Shown here: positions 8,611 through 17,524 of the stretch, piece after piece
Layout: every line of letters starts with the position of its first letter
How positions within the stretch are numbered: the stretch's first letter is position 1
Assembly: GCF_900105595.1 (NCBI RefSeq)
Contig: NZ_LT629784.1
Coordinates: forward strand, 620,001 to 684,000
Direction: 5' to 3'
Source of the DNA: Stappia sp. ES.058
Lineage (GTDB): Bacteria; Pseudomonadota; Alphaproteobacteria; Rhizobiales; Stappiaceae
DNA: 64,000 nucleotides
Translations under genes and position numbers: made by a program
The notes under the pieces: generated by a model
Seen by the model: only the letters and a program-made list of their open reading frames with translations
Databases searched by the model: none
What the model was told of the DNA's origin: nothing

Positions 8611-9279
8611 GTGTCGGAAACCACAACCTATCATTTTGTTATTGCCGATGATCATCCATTGTTTCGCGGCGCGATGCGCCAGACACTTGAGACCGTTTAT
8701 CCGGGAGCGGGTATTTCCGAGGTCGGATCCCTGGAGGAAGCGGTCGCCGATCTCGATGCCCACGAGGAGGTCGATCTTCTTCTTCTCGACCTGTCGATGC
8801 CGGGGATGCGCGGGTTCTCCGGCCTGATGTATTTGCGCGCGCAGTATCAGGGCGTGCCGGTGGTGATCGTCTCGGCAACCGAGGACGTCTCCACCATCCG
8901 CCGCTGCATGGAACTGGGTGCGTCCGGCTTTATTCCGAAATCCCTCGGCATCGAGGTGATCCGCGACGCGGTCGCCTCGGTCATGGACGGCGGAACCTGG
9001 ACGCCACCGGACGTCGATCTGAGTTCGGAAAGCAACGAAATCGCCGACATGGTGCAGCGTCTGTCCAGCCTGACGCCGCAGCAGGTGCGTGTCCTGATGA
9101 TGCTGTCGGAAGGCCTGTTGAACAAGCAGATCGCCTACGAACTCAGCGTGTCGGAGGCGACGGTGAAGGCGCATGTTTCCGCGATCCTGCAAAAGCTCGG
9201 CGTGGAAAGCCGGACGCAGGCGGTGATTGCCGCCTCCAAGATCGAGCAGGGACAGTGGCACACGGCGATCGCGCGCTGA
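8611..9279 (+). CDS. crbR: LuxR-type response regulator, CrbR-like
   Basis: A 222-residue NarL/LuxR-family response regulator. The receiver has the acidic pair at D13-D14, the phospho-acceptor Asp60 in LLLDLSMPG and the conserved Lys in GFIPKS. The C-terminal helix-turn-helix is LTPQQVRVLMMLSEGLLNKQ followed by ATVKAHVSAILQKLGV. It lies between the symporter operon and the SSF-type histidine kinase gene. In gammaproteobacteria the CrbS kinase and the LuxR-type CrbR control acetyl-CoA synthetase and acetate uptake, so this is the likely partner of the kinase at 10139-13663. The GTG start at 8611 has a strong GGAGGAG-like site. Confidence 0.85.
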   Translation: MSETTTYHFVIADDHPLFRGAMRQTLETVYPGAGISEVGSLEEAVADLDAHEEVDLLLLDLSMPGMRGFSGLMYLRAQYQGVPVVIVSATEDVSTIRRCMELGASGFIPKSLGIEVIRDAVASVMDGGTWTPPDVDLSSESNEIADMVQRLSSLTPQQVRVLMMLSEGLLNKQIAYELSVSEATVKAHVSAILQKLGVESRTQAVIAASKIEQGQWHTAIAR

Positions 9280-9312
9280 CGGTTTCCGCGTCCCGCCGCG
9301 CGACATGACGGA

Positions 9313-9336
9313 CGGGCGCGGAGGATGCCGCGCCCG
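9313..9336. terminator. Hairpin between convergent genes, possible terminator
   Basis: CGGGCGCGG at 9313-9321 and CCGCGCCCG at 9328-9336 form a perfect 9-base stem with a 6-base loop, in the gap between the convergent response-regulator and cytochrome P460 genes. No T-run follows on either strand, so intrinsic termination is uncertain. Confidence 0.4.
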
Positions 9337-9399
9337 ATCGCGGGGCCGGGATCCGGCATTGCTGGCAGTGCCGAAGCGGTCCGTGCAGCGCCGAAACGG

Positions 9400-9999
9400 T
9401 CAGGGTTTTGCGCGCGCTTCCTCGATCGGATAGGCCATGCCGTCGCGCTGGCCGAAATTGCCCTGGTGGCACTCGCTGCAAGCGGAGACGACGTCGACCG
9501 CCATCGGAGCGCCGCCCGGCATGACAGCCATGTAGTACCAGTCGGCGGTTGCCGGCGAGGTGCCTTCCGCCACTTTCTGCATCAGGAACAGCGGGCCTTT
9601 CGAGACCTTGCCGTCGTCGTTGATCGTGAAGGATTCCTTGGCGAGAACGCTGCCCACAGGCATTGTCACGTTCTCTTCCTTGAACTGCATGTATTCCGCT
9701 TCGCCGACGGGATTGACGAAAGTCACCAGAAAGCGCTTGCCGTGAAAGCCGGGTGCTGCCGGAAAGTCGCTCGCTGCCTTCCAGCCGCGATAGCCGGTGA
9801 CGAAGTCGCTCGGGATCCAGCGCTTGTCGCCTTGCACGTAGCCGGCGTGCAGCTCCTTTTCGAGGCAGTGATAGACCTGCGCCGCTTCCTGAAGCGTCAG
9901 TTCGTAGCCCGGCTTGTCGACGTCGCAGGCGGCCTGCGCCGCTCCCGATGCGAGCGCGAATACCCCTGCGGCCAGGGCCGTCTTTGCCGATGTGTGCAT
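9400..9999 (-). CDS. Cytochrome P460 family c-type heme protein
   Basis: A 199-residue exported protein. The signal peptide MHTSAKTALAAGVFALASGAAQA ends before ACDVDKPG. A beta-rich domain follows, with the family stretches MPVGSVLAKESFTI and GPLFLMQKVAEG, and one heme c motif CSECH near the C-terminus. The family includes hydroxylamine- and NO-oxidising P460 and cytochrome c'-beta proteins, so a periplasmic role in nitrogen-oxide handling or electron transfer is possible. The start at 9999 is set by the signal peptide. It is downstream of the CrbS-like kinase gene on the same strand (139-base gap). Confidence 0.75.
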   Translation of the reverse strand: MHTSAKTALAAGVFALASGAAQAACDVDKPGYELTLQEAAQVYHCLEKELHAGYVQGDKRWIPSDFVTGYRGWKAASDFPAAPGFHGKRFLVTFVNPVGEAEYMQFKEENVTMPVGSVLAKESFTINDDGKVSKGPLFLMQKVAEGTSPATADWYYMAVMPGGAPMAVDVVSACSECHQGNFGQRDGMAYPIEEARAKP

Positions 10000-10138
10000 G
10001 CTTTGCTCCCTCAAGATTCCCGATCCCCGCTGCCGGGCCGAACGGCTATGGCGCGGCGTCACGGGAGCGTCCTTTGGCGCGCGCGCACAGGCAAGTCAAA
10101 GCTTTACACGCTCGCTTGATCGCGGGTCATTACCTTGC

Positions 10139-13100
10139 CTACTCCGCCGCCGAACTCGCCAGGCGCAACCGCGACAGAAGTGCGCGCAGCGCCGCCGGCT
10201 TGACCGGCTTGTTGAGAAGATCGATGCCCTTGTCGGCGGCTTCCGCGCGCACCGCCTGCGTGCGGTCGGCGGTGATCAGGATGGCCGGCAGTTCCCTGCC
10301 GAAGCGCCAGCGAAGCTGGACCACGGCCTCCACGCCGGTGCCCTCGTCGAGGTGATAGTCGACGATCAGGACATCGGGCTGTTGGCCGCCCTCCGTTGTC
10401 CTGCGCGCGGCCTCGAGGGCGTCATGCGCGATCGTGACCCGGCAGCCCCAGCCGGTCAGCAGCACCCGCATGCCGTCGAGGATCTGCGGTTCGTTGTCGA
10501 TCGCGAGCACGTGAAGACCGTCGAGGGCGCCGGGCAGGGGCACCGGCGACGGCGTCTCCTTCAGCACCGGAACGGTTGCCGCCAGCGGAACGGAGAGGGA
10601 AAACCGCGACCCGGCGCCGGCTGTCGAGCGCAGGGAAACGGGATGGTTCAGCACCCGCGCGATGCGCTCCACGATGGACAGGCCAAGGCCCAGCCCGCGC
10701 GCCTCGCGGGCGCCGTCGTCGAGGCGGTGGAACTCCATGAAGATCAGTTGCTGCTTGGATTCGGGGATGCCGATGCCGGTGTCGAAGACCTCCACGACCA
10801 CCTTGGCGCCACGCTTGCGAACCCCCACAAGCACTTTGCCGGCGCGGGTGTATTTGATCGCGTTGGACACGAGGTTTTGCAGCAGCCGGCGCAGCAGTCG
10901 CCGGTCGGAGCGCACCGAAAGGCTGCTCGGCAGGATGCGCAGGTCGAGGTTTTTCTCCTGCGCGATCGGCTCGAATTCCATTCGAAGCGGGTTGAGGATT
11001 TCCTCGATGCGAAAGACCGTGATCTCCGGATTGAGGGCGCCGGTGTCGAGGCGCGAGATATCGAGCACCGCGCCGATGATCTCCTCCACCGATTCCAGCG
11101 ACGCGCCGACGTTTTGCACCAGATGCCGCAACTCGCCGTCGGCAAAGCGCTCCGTCAGGCTTGAGGCATAGAGCCGTGCGGCGTTCAGCGGCTGCAGAAT
11201 GTCGTGGCCGGCGGCCGCCAGGAAGCGTGTCTTGCCGAGATTGGCCTCGTCGGCGAGGCGTTTGGCGCTGGAGAGTTCCTCGTTGACATGGGTGAGTTCC
11301 AGCGTGCGCTCGCGCACCCGCCGTTCGAGGGTTTCATTGGCTCGCGCCAGGGCTTCTTCCGCCAGAACGCGCTCCGTGATGTCCGTGTAGGTGGTGACGA
11401 TGCCGCCGGCGGGCATCGGATTGGTGCGCACCTCCAGCACGGTGGCCTCGGTTTCCAGATGTTCCTGAAACGTCTCCTGGCGCACGGCGAGCTTGTCGAT
11501 CCGGTCGCTGACGATGACCTCCACCGGGTCGTTCCCGAAGGCGCCGCGCTTGGCGTTGAAGCGGACGATGGCATCAAGCGGCGTGCCGACCTGGCCGTAT
11601 TCCGCAGGAAGGCCGAGCAACTCCCGGAACTGGCGGTTCCAGCAGATCAGTCGCAGATCGCGGTCGTAGACGGCAATGCCCTGGCGCACCTGGTCGAGCG
11701 CCGTTTGCAAGAGGTCGCGGTTGTACTGGATGGCGACGGTGGCGTCGTCGAGCAGCTTCAGCGCGCCTTTGCCGCTCGGGTCGCTGCGCTTGACCAGCAA
11801 GGACAGCACGAGCCGCGAGGACGCCGCGCCGATGGCGCTCGCCAGAAGCTGTTCGGAAAACCGCAGCATCTGCGCATCCGCCGGTGCGTTTGGGTCCGTG
11901 TCGCGCCCGCGCTCGCGGGTGAAGCGCTGGAAGGAGCGTTCCGTGCGTTCCTCGCCGAGATAGCGCGCGATGGTTGCCTGCAATTCGCCGACGGTGACGG
12001 AGGTGCGCCACAGACGCAGTCCGGGCGCGGGCGAAAGCTCGGACGGAACGAAGATGTTCGCCTGCAGCCGTTCGATCGGTTCGGGCGCGCGCGACAGCGA
12101 CACGAGCACATAGGCTGCGAGATTGACCGACAGGCTCCAGAAGACGCCATGCGTCAGCGGGTCGAAGGTCAGCGAGAACAAGGCCTGCGGGCGAAGCAGC
12201 CAAAGCCCGAAGGGACCGCTTTCCAGGAAGGTGTCGGAGATCAGCCCCGACTGGGCGAACGTCGGCAGCAACAACGTGTAGACCCAGATGGCGAAGCCCG
12301 ACATCATGCCGGCGATGGCGCCGCGCGCGGTTGCCCGCCGCCAGATCAGCCCGCCGAAGAAGGCCGGCGCGAATTGCGCGATCGCGGCGAACGACAGCAG
12401 GCCGATGGAGGTCAGCGCCGCCGTGTCGCCGGCAGCGCGGAAGTACGCATAGGCGAGCAGGAGCGTCACGAAGATCGCCGCTCGCCGGATCAGCAGCAGG
12501 ATCCGGCTCATGTCCTCGCCGGACGAGGAAATGATCGCATCTTCGCTGGACCGGCGCAGCACCAGCGGCATCACCAGATCGTTGGAAATCATGATCGCCA
12601 GCGCCACGGTTGCGACGATCACCATGGCGGTGGCCGCCGACAGGCCGCCGACGAAGGCGAAGAGCGCAAGCCAGGGATGATCGGCGGCAATCGGCAGGGC
12701 AAGCACGAAGGTGTCGGGGTTGGTACCCGGATCGAAGGCCATCATGCCGGCGGCCGCAATGGGCACCACGAAGAGGTTGATCGCGACGAGATAGAGCGGG
12801 AACAGCCAGGTTGCCCGCCTGAGTTCCGCCGAGGAATTGTTCTCCGTCACCGTGACATGGAACTGCCGCGGCAGCATGAGCACGGCAAAGAACGACAGGA
12901 GCGTCATCACGATCCAGTTTCCGCCGGACAATTCGCCCGTCAGGACCTCCGTGACGCGGGGATCGCCCGCCATTGCCCTGGCGAGGGCTCCCGGGCCGTC
13001 ATAGAGCCAGTAGGTGACCCAGATGCCGACGGCGAGGAAGGCGAGCAGCTTGACCACCGCCTCCGCCGCGATCGCCAGCATCAGGCCTTCCTGATGCTCC

Positions 13101-13663
13101 GTTGCATCGATGTGGCGGGTGCCGAACAGCCATGCGAAAATCGCCATCCCGACGGCGATGATCAAGGTGATGTCGCTGAAATAGGAAAGAGGACCGACGC
13201 CGCCGGGCAGATCGATCTGGGCGACCATGGTCGTGACGGAAAGCGACACGGCCTTCAGCTGCAGCGCGATGTAGGGAATGATGCCGATCACGGCGATGAT
13301 CGCCACGACGGCGGCGACCGACTGGCTCTTGCCGTAACGCGCGCCGATGAAATCGGCGATGGAGGTGATGCGCTCGCTCTTGGCCAGCCGGATGATCCGG
13401 CGCAGCAACGGGTAGCAGAGCGCGAAGACGAGCACCGGTCCGATGTAGATCGTCAGGAACTCCAGGCCGCTGCGGGTGGCGGTGCCAACAGATCCGAAAA
13501 ACGTCCAGGACGTGCAGTAGACGGAAAGCGAGAGAGCGTAGATCAGCGGGCGTCCGCGCCCGGGCACCATTGTCCTCGCCTTGCGGTCGCCATAACTGGC
13601 AATGGCGAAGAGCGACAATATATATCCGAGCGCCGAGACGACGACGACCCATCCCTCAAGCAT
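10139..13663 (-). CDS. crbS: SSF transporter-fused hybrid histidine kinase, CrbS-like
   Basis: A 1174-residue membrane sensor. Residues ~1-490 form a 12-13 TM sodium:solute-symporter module. A linker of the STAC type, a PAS domain (~660-770), a coiled coil and a kinase core follow. The kinase core has His820 in AAGHDILQPLNAARLY, the N-box LVSNAIKYTRAGKV, and the G-boxes DTGIGIPES and GLGLGLSIVERI. A receiver domain completes the protein, with Asp1102 in VLIVDYHLDEGTG and Lys in LLNKPVKP. This is the layout of CrbS, which couples solute passage or sensing to the acetate switch; the C-terminal receiver makes it a hybrid. A strong AGGGAGG site precedes the ATG. The partner is probably the regulator at 8611. 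Confidence 0.9.
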   Translation of the reverse strand: MLEGWVVVVSALGYILSLFAIASYGDRKARTMVPGRGRPLIYALSLSVYCTSWTFFGSVGTATRSGLEFLTIYIGPVLVFALCYPLLRRIIRLAKSERITSIADFIGARYGKSQSVAAVVAIIAVIGIIPYIALQLKAVSLSVTTMVAQIDLPGGVGPLSYFSDITLIIAVGMAIFAWLFGTRHIDATEHQEGLMLAIAAEAVVKLLAFLAVGIWVTYWLYDGPGALARAMAGDPRVTEVLTGELSGGNWIVMTLLSFFAVLMLPRQFHVTVTENNSSAELRRATWLFPLYLVAINLFVVPIAAAGMMAFDPGTNPDTFVLALPIAADHPWLALFAFVGGLSAATAMVIVATVALAIMISNDLVMPLVLRRSSEDAIISSSGEDMSRILLLIRRAAIFVTLLLAYAYFRAAGDTAALTSIGLLSFAAIAQFAPAFFGGLIWRRATARGAIAGMMSGFAIWVYTLLLPTFAQSGLISDTFLESGPFGLWLLRPQALFSLTFDPLTHGVFWSLSVNLAAYVLVSLSRAPEPIERLQANIFVPSELSPAPGLRLWRTSVTVGELQATIARYLGEERTERSFQRFTRERGRDTDPNAPADAQMLRFSEQLLASAIGAASSRLVLSLLVKRSDPSGKGALKLLDDATVAIQYNRDLLQTALDQVRQGIAVYDRDLRLICWNRQFRELLGLPAEYGQVGTPLDAIVRFNAKRGAFGNDPVEVIVSDRIDKLAVRQETFQEHLETEATVLEVRTNPMPAGGIVTTYTDITERVLAEEALARANETLERRVRERTLELTHVNEELSSAKRLADEANLGKTRFLAAAGHDILQPLNAARLYASSLTERFADGELRHLVQNVGASLESVEEIIGAVLDISRLDTGALNPEITVFRIEEILNPLRMEFEPIAQEKNLDLRILPSSLSVRSDRRLLRRLLQNLVSNAIKYTRAGKVLVGVRKRGAKVVVEVFDTGIGIPESKQQLIFMEFHRLDDGAREARGLGLGLSIVERIARVLNHPVSLRSTAGAGSRFSLSVPLAATVPVLKETPSPVPLPGALDGLHVLAIDNEPQILDGMRVLLTGWGCRVTIAHDALEAARRTTEGGQQPDVLIVDYHLDEGTGVEAVVQLRWRFGRELPAILITADRTQAVRAEAADKGIDLLNKPVKPAALRALLSRLRLASSAAE

Positions 13664-13721
13664 GACGCGCCGCCTCCCTGCGGTTCTTGTCTCTTGGCGT
13701 TGATCGGATCACAGTTGCCCG

Positions 13722-14420
13722 GTGCTGTCCATCTGCCCGAAAGGCGGAGGCGCCGGGGAGCCAACCCGTGGGAGAAAGACGATTTTCCGATTGCAGAACC
13801 TGTTTCGCCGCAAGCAGCCGGAACGGCTTTGCGAGCTCGATGCCCTGAGCACGGACCTTGCGCGCCGGGCCATCGTTCTGGCGCGCCGGTCGATCGTGGA
13901 ATACACCCGCATGCGCGTCGGGCGAAACTGGCCGCAACTCTTTTCCGAAGCGGCCTTTCAGGAAGCGCTCACCTGTGCCTGCAAGGCGGCGACACCCTTG
14001 TGTCTGGTGTGGACGACGCGCACCGCGCGCCGCGCGGGCTTGACGGCCGCGGCCTGCTGCGAGGTCTGCGTGGACCCGGCCGGCCCGCATGACATCTGGT
14101 GCGAAACCCTGGCGCGGGCCGCGGTGGTCTCGCTTGGCAGGCTTCCGGCCTCGCGCATGGACGAGGATCGGGAAGATCACGCCGAGGCGCTGCGTGCGCT
14201 GAGGACGATGCCGTCTACACCCCCGGCGTCCCTGTCGGATGTGGTCGCGCCGCGAGAGGCGGCGCGGTTCGCGCTGCTTCTCCCGCTCGACCGCAGTTTC
14301 ACAGACGACGACCGCGAGACGATCCGCAACACCCTGCGCCTGGCGCTTGCGGAGACATATGAGGACCTGTCCAGACACCTCGATGTCGCCGCCCTGACGC
14401 GTGCCGGCCACGCGACCTGA
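13722..14420 (+). CDS. Unknown Cys-rich protein, divergent from crbS-like gene
   Basis: An open frame of up to 232 residues that I do not recognise. It contains helical stretches such as [21 protein letters not shown] and a Cys-rich centre ([25 protein letters not shown]). The C-terminus is amphipathic ([22 protein letters not shown]). No signal peptide or clear membrane helix is seen. The start is uncertain: GTG at 13722 is the longest, and TTG at 13791 before QNLFRRKQ is a shorter option. It shares a 58-base spacer with the sensor kinase gene, which suggests joint regulation or a role in the same response. Confidence 0.5.
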   Translation: MLSICPKGGGAGEPTRGRKTIFRLQNLFRRKQPERLCELDALSTDLARRAIVLARRSIVEYTRMRVGRNWPQLFSEAAFQEALTCACKAATPLCLVWTTRTARRAGLTAAACCEVCVDPAGPHDIWCETLARAAVVSLGRLPASRMDEDREDHAEALRALRTMPSTPPASLSDVVAPREAARFALLLPLDRSFTDDDRETIRNTLRLALAETYEDLSRHLDVAALTRAGHAT

Positions 14421-14542
14421 CGACGGCAGGAAGCGGTGGCGGATATCTTCGATTCCCGCTTTTCAACCATCGTGCTAAAGGGGCTTCATCGGATCAAGAA
14501 CCGTGCCCCGATCGGGAGGCGCGGGCGAGGGGGAGTGGCGCA

Positions 14543-14971
14543 ATGCTGACGGAATTCAAGAAATTCGCGGTCAAGGGCAATATGGTCGACATGGCGGTTG
14601 GCATCGTGATCGGCGCGGCCTTCGCCGGGATCGTGTCGTCGCTGGTCGACGATGTCATCATGCCGCCGATCGGGTTGCTGCTTGGCGGCGTCGATTTCTC
14701 CGAACTGTTCCTCGTTCTCAAGAGTGGCGCGACAGCGGGTCCCTATGCCACCGTCGACGCGGCCAGGGAGGCCGGCGCCGTTACCTGGAACTTCGGGCTT
14801 TTCATCAATGCGCTTGTCAAGTTCGTGATCGTCGCCTTTGCGCTCTTCATCGTCGTGAAGGGGGTGAACCGTCTGCGGCAAAAAGAAGAAGCTGCGCCTG
14901 CCGCTCCGCCCGCACCGAGCCGCGATCAGGTCCTTCTGGAAGAGATCCGCGATCTCCTGAAAGCACGCTAG
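14543..14971 (+). CDS. mscL: Large-conductance mechanosensitive channel
   Basis: A 142-residue MscL. The N-terminal helix [20 protein letters not shown] leads into the pore helix [24 protein letters not shown], which carries the Gly/Ala packing that forms the gate. A periplasmic loop follows, then TM2 ([23 protein letters not shown]) and the cytoplasmic helix bundle [12 protein letters not shown]. It releases solutes on osmotic downshock. Length and motif order are standard. Confidence 0.97.
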   Translation: MLTEFKKFAVKGNMVDMAVGIVIGAAFAGIVSSLVDDVIMPPIGLLLGGVDFSELFLVLKSGATAGPYATVDAAREAGAVTWNFGLFINALVKFVIVAFALFIVVKGVNRLRQKEEAAPAAPPAPSRDQVLLEEIRDLLKAR

Positions 14972-15065
14972 GCAGTCCGGACGTCACGACCTCCCAAAGG
15001 CGCGGGCGGACGGGTCGCGTTTGCCGTCCCCTCGCTCGTCGCCGCTTCCCCGGTGGAAACGAAAC

Positions 15066-16235
15066 ATGACGGATCTGATTGCCTCGCTGCGCGATGAAGC
15101 CCGGATGGCGCCGGAAAGCGGCATCGTCGAGGTGGTGAGTTTTGGCCGGGAGCGTGCCGACCTCATTCCTCTCTGGGTCGGGGAGGGGGATTTGCCGACG
15201 CCGGAGTTCATCGCCCGCGCAGCATCGGCCTCGCTCGCGCGGGGGGAAACATTCTACACGCATCAACGCGGTATTCCCGTGTTGCGCCAGGCGCTTGCCG
15301 ACTATCACCTGCACCAGTTCGGCAAGGACTGGGGGGCGGAACGTTACTTCGTCACCGGCTCCGGCATGCAGGCGATCCAGATCGCCGTGCGGCTGGTGGC
15401 GGGCAATGGCGACGAGGTCGTCTATCCCTCTCCGGCCTGGCCAAACCTCCCGGCCGCGCTGGAGATCGCAGGCGCGCGGGCCATCCCCGTGCCGCTCACC
15501 TTTGCTGACGACGGCTGGACGCTCGATGCGGACCGTCTGATCGCGGCGGTCACCCCCCGCACCCGGGCGATCTACCTGAACTCACCGTCGAATCCCACGG
15601 GCTGGACCGCCGATCGTGACACGCTGCAGGCGCTCCTGGGCGAAGCGCGGCGGCGCGGGCTGTGGATCATCGCCGATGAGGTCTACAGCCGCTTCGTGCG
15701 TGGGGGGCTGGAACGCGCGCCTTCGTTCATCGACATCGCCGAGCCGGATGAGCGGATCCTCTACGTCAACACGTTCTCCAAGAACTGGGCGATGACGGGC
15801 TGGCGTGTCGGATGGTTGTCCGCGCCCCCAGAAATCGGCCAGGTCGTGGAAAACCTGATCCAGTATTCAACGTCGGGTGTGGCGGAATTCATGCAGCACG
15901 CGGCACACGCCGCGCTGACGGACGGAGAAGCGTTCCTCGCAGAGCAGGTCCGTCGCGCGGACCTCGGGCTGGAAATCGTGACGACGGCGCTCGGCACCAC
16001 GGCACGGGCGCGTTTCGCTGTTCCCCGGGGAGCGTTCTATCTGTTCTTCGGGATCGAGGGCGAAGCCGATTCCCGTGCGCTTGCCAAACGGATTGTCAGC
16101 GAAACCGGGGTCGGGCTTGCGCCGGGCATCGCCTTCGGTGCGGAAGGTGAAGGGTTTCTGCGCCTGTGTTTCGCCCGCTCGCCAACCGACTTGCATGCGG
16201 CTGCCGCCCGGTTGCGGGACTGGATCGCGCGTTGA
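15066..16235 (+). CDS. Pyridoxal-phosphate aminotransferase, class I/II fold type I
   Basis: A 389-residue cytosolic aminotransferase. It has the substrate-side YTHQRGIPVLRQALADY, the NSPSNPTGW motif, DEVYSRFV (PLP ring aspartate) and NTFSKNWAMTGWRVGW (Schiff-base lysine and phosphate-binding arginine). The C-terminal Arg for the alpha-carboxylate is probably in FLRLCFARS. It resembles aspartate/aromatic-type AspC-like enzymes; the amino acid substrate cannot be read from sequence. The ATG at 15066 is preferred over 15021 because MTDLIASLRDEAR begins the family N-terminus. It is transcribed alone before fixL. Confidence 0.85.
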   Translation: MTDLIASLRDEARMAPESGIVEVVSFGRERADLIPLWVGEGDLPTPEFIARAASASLARGETFYTHQRGIPVLRQALADYHLHQFGKDWGAERYFVTGSGMQAIQIAVRLVAGNGDEVVYPSPAWPNLPAALEIAGARAIPVPLTFADDGWTLDADRLIAAVTPRTRAIYLNSPSNPTGWTADRDTLQALLGEARRRGLWIIADEVYSRFVRGGLERAPSFIDIAEPDERILYVNTFSKNWAMTGWRVGWLSAPPEIGQVVENLIQYSTSGVAEFMQHAAHAALTDGEAFLAEQVRRADLGLEIVTTALGTTARARFAVPRGAFYLFFGIEGEADSRALAKRIVSETGVGLAPGIAFGAEGEGFLRLCFARSPTDLHAAAARLRDWIAR

Positions 16236-16336
16236 CGCAGTGATGCGCGATGCGGTACGGAATTCTGCTTAGAGGATTGTCATGACTGGAGGACGGGTCG
16301 GCAATCGGGCCTGCAACGGGGAAGACCGGACCAAAG

Positions 16337-17524
16337 ATGCGCGAAGACCATAGCCGCAGCATGTCGGTCTCGCCGAGCGTCTCGGAGGCGCGTCTTGCCA
16401 GCGTGCTGGGAACCGCCGTCGACGGCATTGTCGTCATGGACGACACGGCGCGCATCATCCTGTTCAACAAGGCATGCGAGACGCTGTTCGGGTATGCGGC
16501 CGACGAGGTGCGTGGCGAGAACGTCAAGGTGCTGATGCCGGGAGACTATGCGAAGGCGCATGACGGCTACGTCTCGCATTACCTCGATACCGGCGAAAAG
16601 CGCATCATCGGCATCGGCCGCGAGGTGCACGGACGCCATCGCGACGGAACCGAGTTTCCCATAGAGCTTTCCGTCGGGGAGGCCGCGACCCCGGAAGGCC
16701 GCCAGTTCATCGGCATCGTGCGCGACCTGCGTCCGCGCAAGGCGGTGGAACGCAGGCTTGCGGACGCCCAGGCACAGCTCGTCAGCATGACCCGCATCAG
16801 CGCCCTCGACGAAATGGGCGCGGCGATCGCGCATGAACTCAACCAGCCGCTGACCGCGATCATGCTTTATTTGCAGGCCGCGCGCCGCAGGGCCGCAGCA
16901 GATGGCGCGCCGGACGAAAAGCTTGTCGAGATCGTCGACAAGGGCGTTCGCGAAGCGGAGAGGGCGAGCCAGATCATTCAGCGCATGCGCCGGTTCGTGG
17001 AGAAACGCGAGCCGGAACGCAGGGTCATCTCCATGGCGGCGCTGATCCGTGAATGTCTGGAGCTGGTCATGCTGGGCGACGCTCATTCCGGGGTGAAGAT
17101 CTCGGCGGAGGTCCCGGACGACCTGCCCGATATCAGTGCCGATCCGGTGCAGATCCAGCAGGTGCTGGTCAATCTCGCGCGCAACGCGCTTGAGGCGGTG
17201 CGCGATTGCGAGCGCCGCGTCGTGCGTATCCGCGCCTTCATCGAGGGCGCCGAAATGATCGTCTGCGTCAGCGATTCCGGCGGCGGGGTTCCGCCGGAGG
17301 TGGTGCCGAACCTGTTTCGTGCCTTCGCCGGCGCCAAGCGGCGAGGCCTTGGCCTTGGCCTGACCATCTCCCGGTCGATCGCGCAAAACCACGGCGGCGA
17401 CCTTTCTGTCGAACCCATGGGCGAGGACGGCGGTGCCGTCTTCGTTCTGCGCCTGCCCATCGATGCCAGCCTGGCAGAGACCCCTCCGCCGGCAGATTTC
17501 TCCACGAAAGGACCGTCAGAATGA
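16337..17524 (+). CDS. fixL: Soluble heme-PAS oxygen-sensing histidine kinase FixL
   Basis: A 395-residue cytosolic kinase. The PAS domain (residues ~18-135) contains IIGIGREVHGRHRDGTEFPIEL, diagnostic of FixL heme-PAS. By alignment with the Bradyrhizobium protein, His75 is the proximal heme ligand (its His200) and Arg95 the distal gate (its Arg220); its Arg206 and His214 positions are His81 and Arg89 here. The kinase core has AIAHELNQPLTAIM (phospho-His), the N-box LVNLARNALEAV, DSGGGVP and GLGLGLTISRSI. No transmembrane segments precede PAS. When O2 leaves the heme, FixL phosphorylates FixJ. The stop overlaps fixJ by ATGA. An ATG at 16361 is an alternative start. Confidence 0.93.
   Translation: MREDHSRSMSVSPSVSEARLASVLGTAVDGIVVMDDTARIILFNKACETLFGYAADEVRGENVKVLMPGDYAKAHDGYVSHYLDTGEKRIIGIGREVHGRHRDGTEFPIELSVGEAATPEGRQFIGIVRDLRPRKAVERRLADAQAQLVSMTRISALDEMGAAIAHELNQPLTAIMLYLQAARRRAAADGAPDEKLVEIVDKGVREAERASQIIQRMRRFVEKREPERRVISMAALIRECLELVMLGDAHSGVKISAEVPDDLPDISADPVQIQQVLVNLARNALEAVRDCERRVVRIRAFIEGAEMIVCVSDSGGGVPPEVVPNLFRAFAGAKRRGLGLGLTISRSIAQNHGGDLSVEPMGEDGGAVFVLRLPIDASLAETPPPADFSTKGPSE

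Noticed and set aside
10115..10130. TTGATCGCGGGTCA as a FixK box before the cytochrome P460 gene
   Set aside because: The second half-site does not match ATCAA and it lies over 100 bases from the P460 start, close to the kinase stop; too weak to report.
11204..14092. A 962-codon open frame on the plus strand across the CrbS-like kinase gene
   Set aside because: It is the antisense shadow of a high-GC gene; the translation is rich in Arg, Gly, Asp and His with no domain, while the minus-strand frame shows complete SSF, kinase and receiver motifs.
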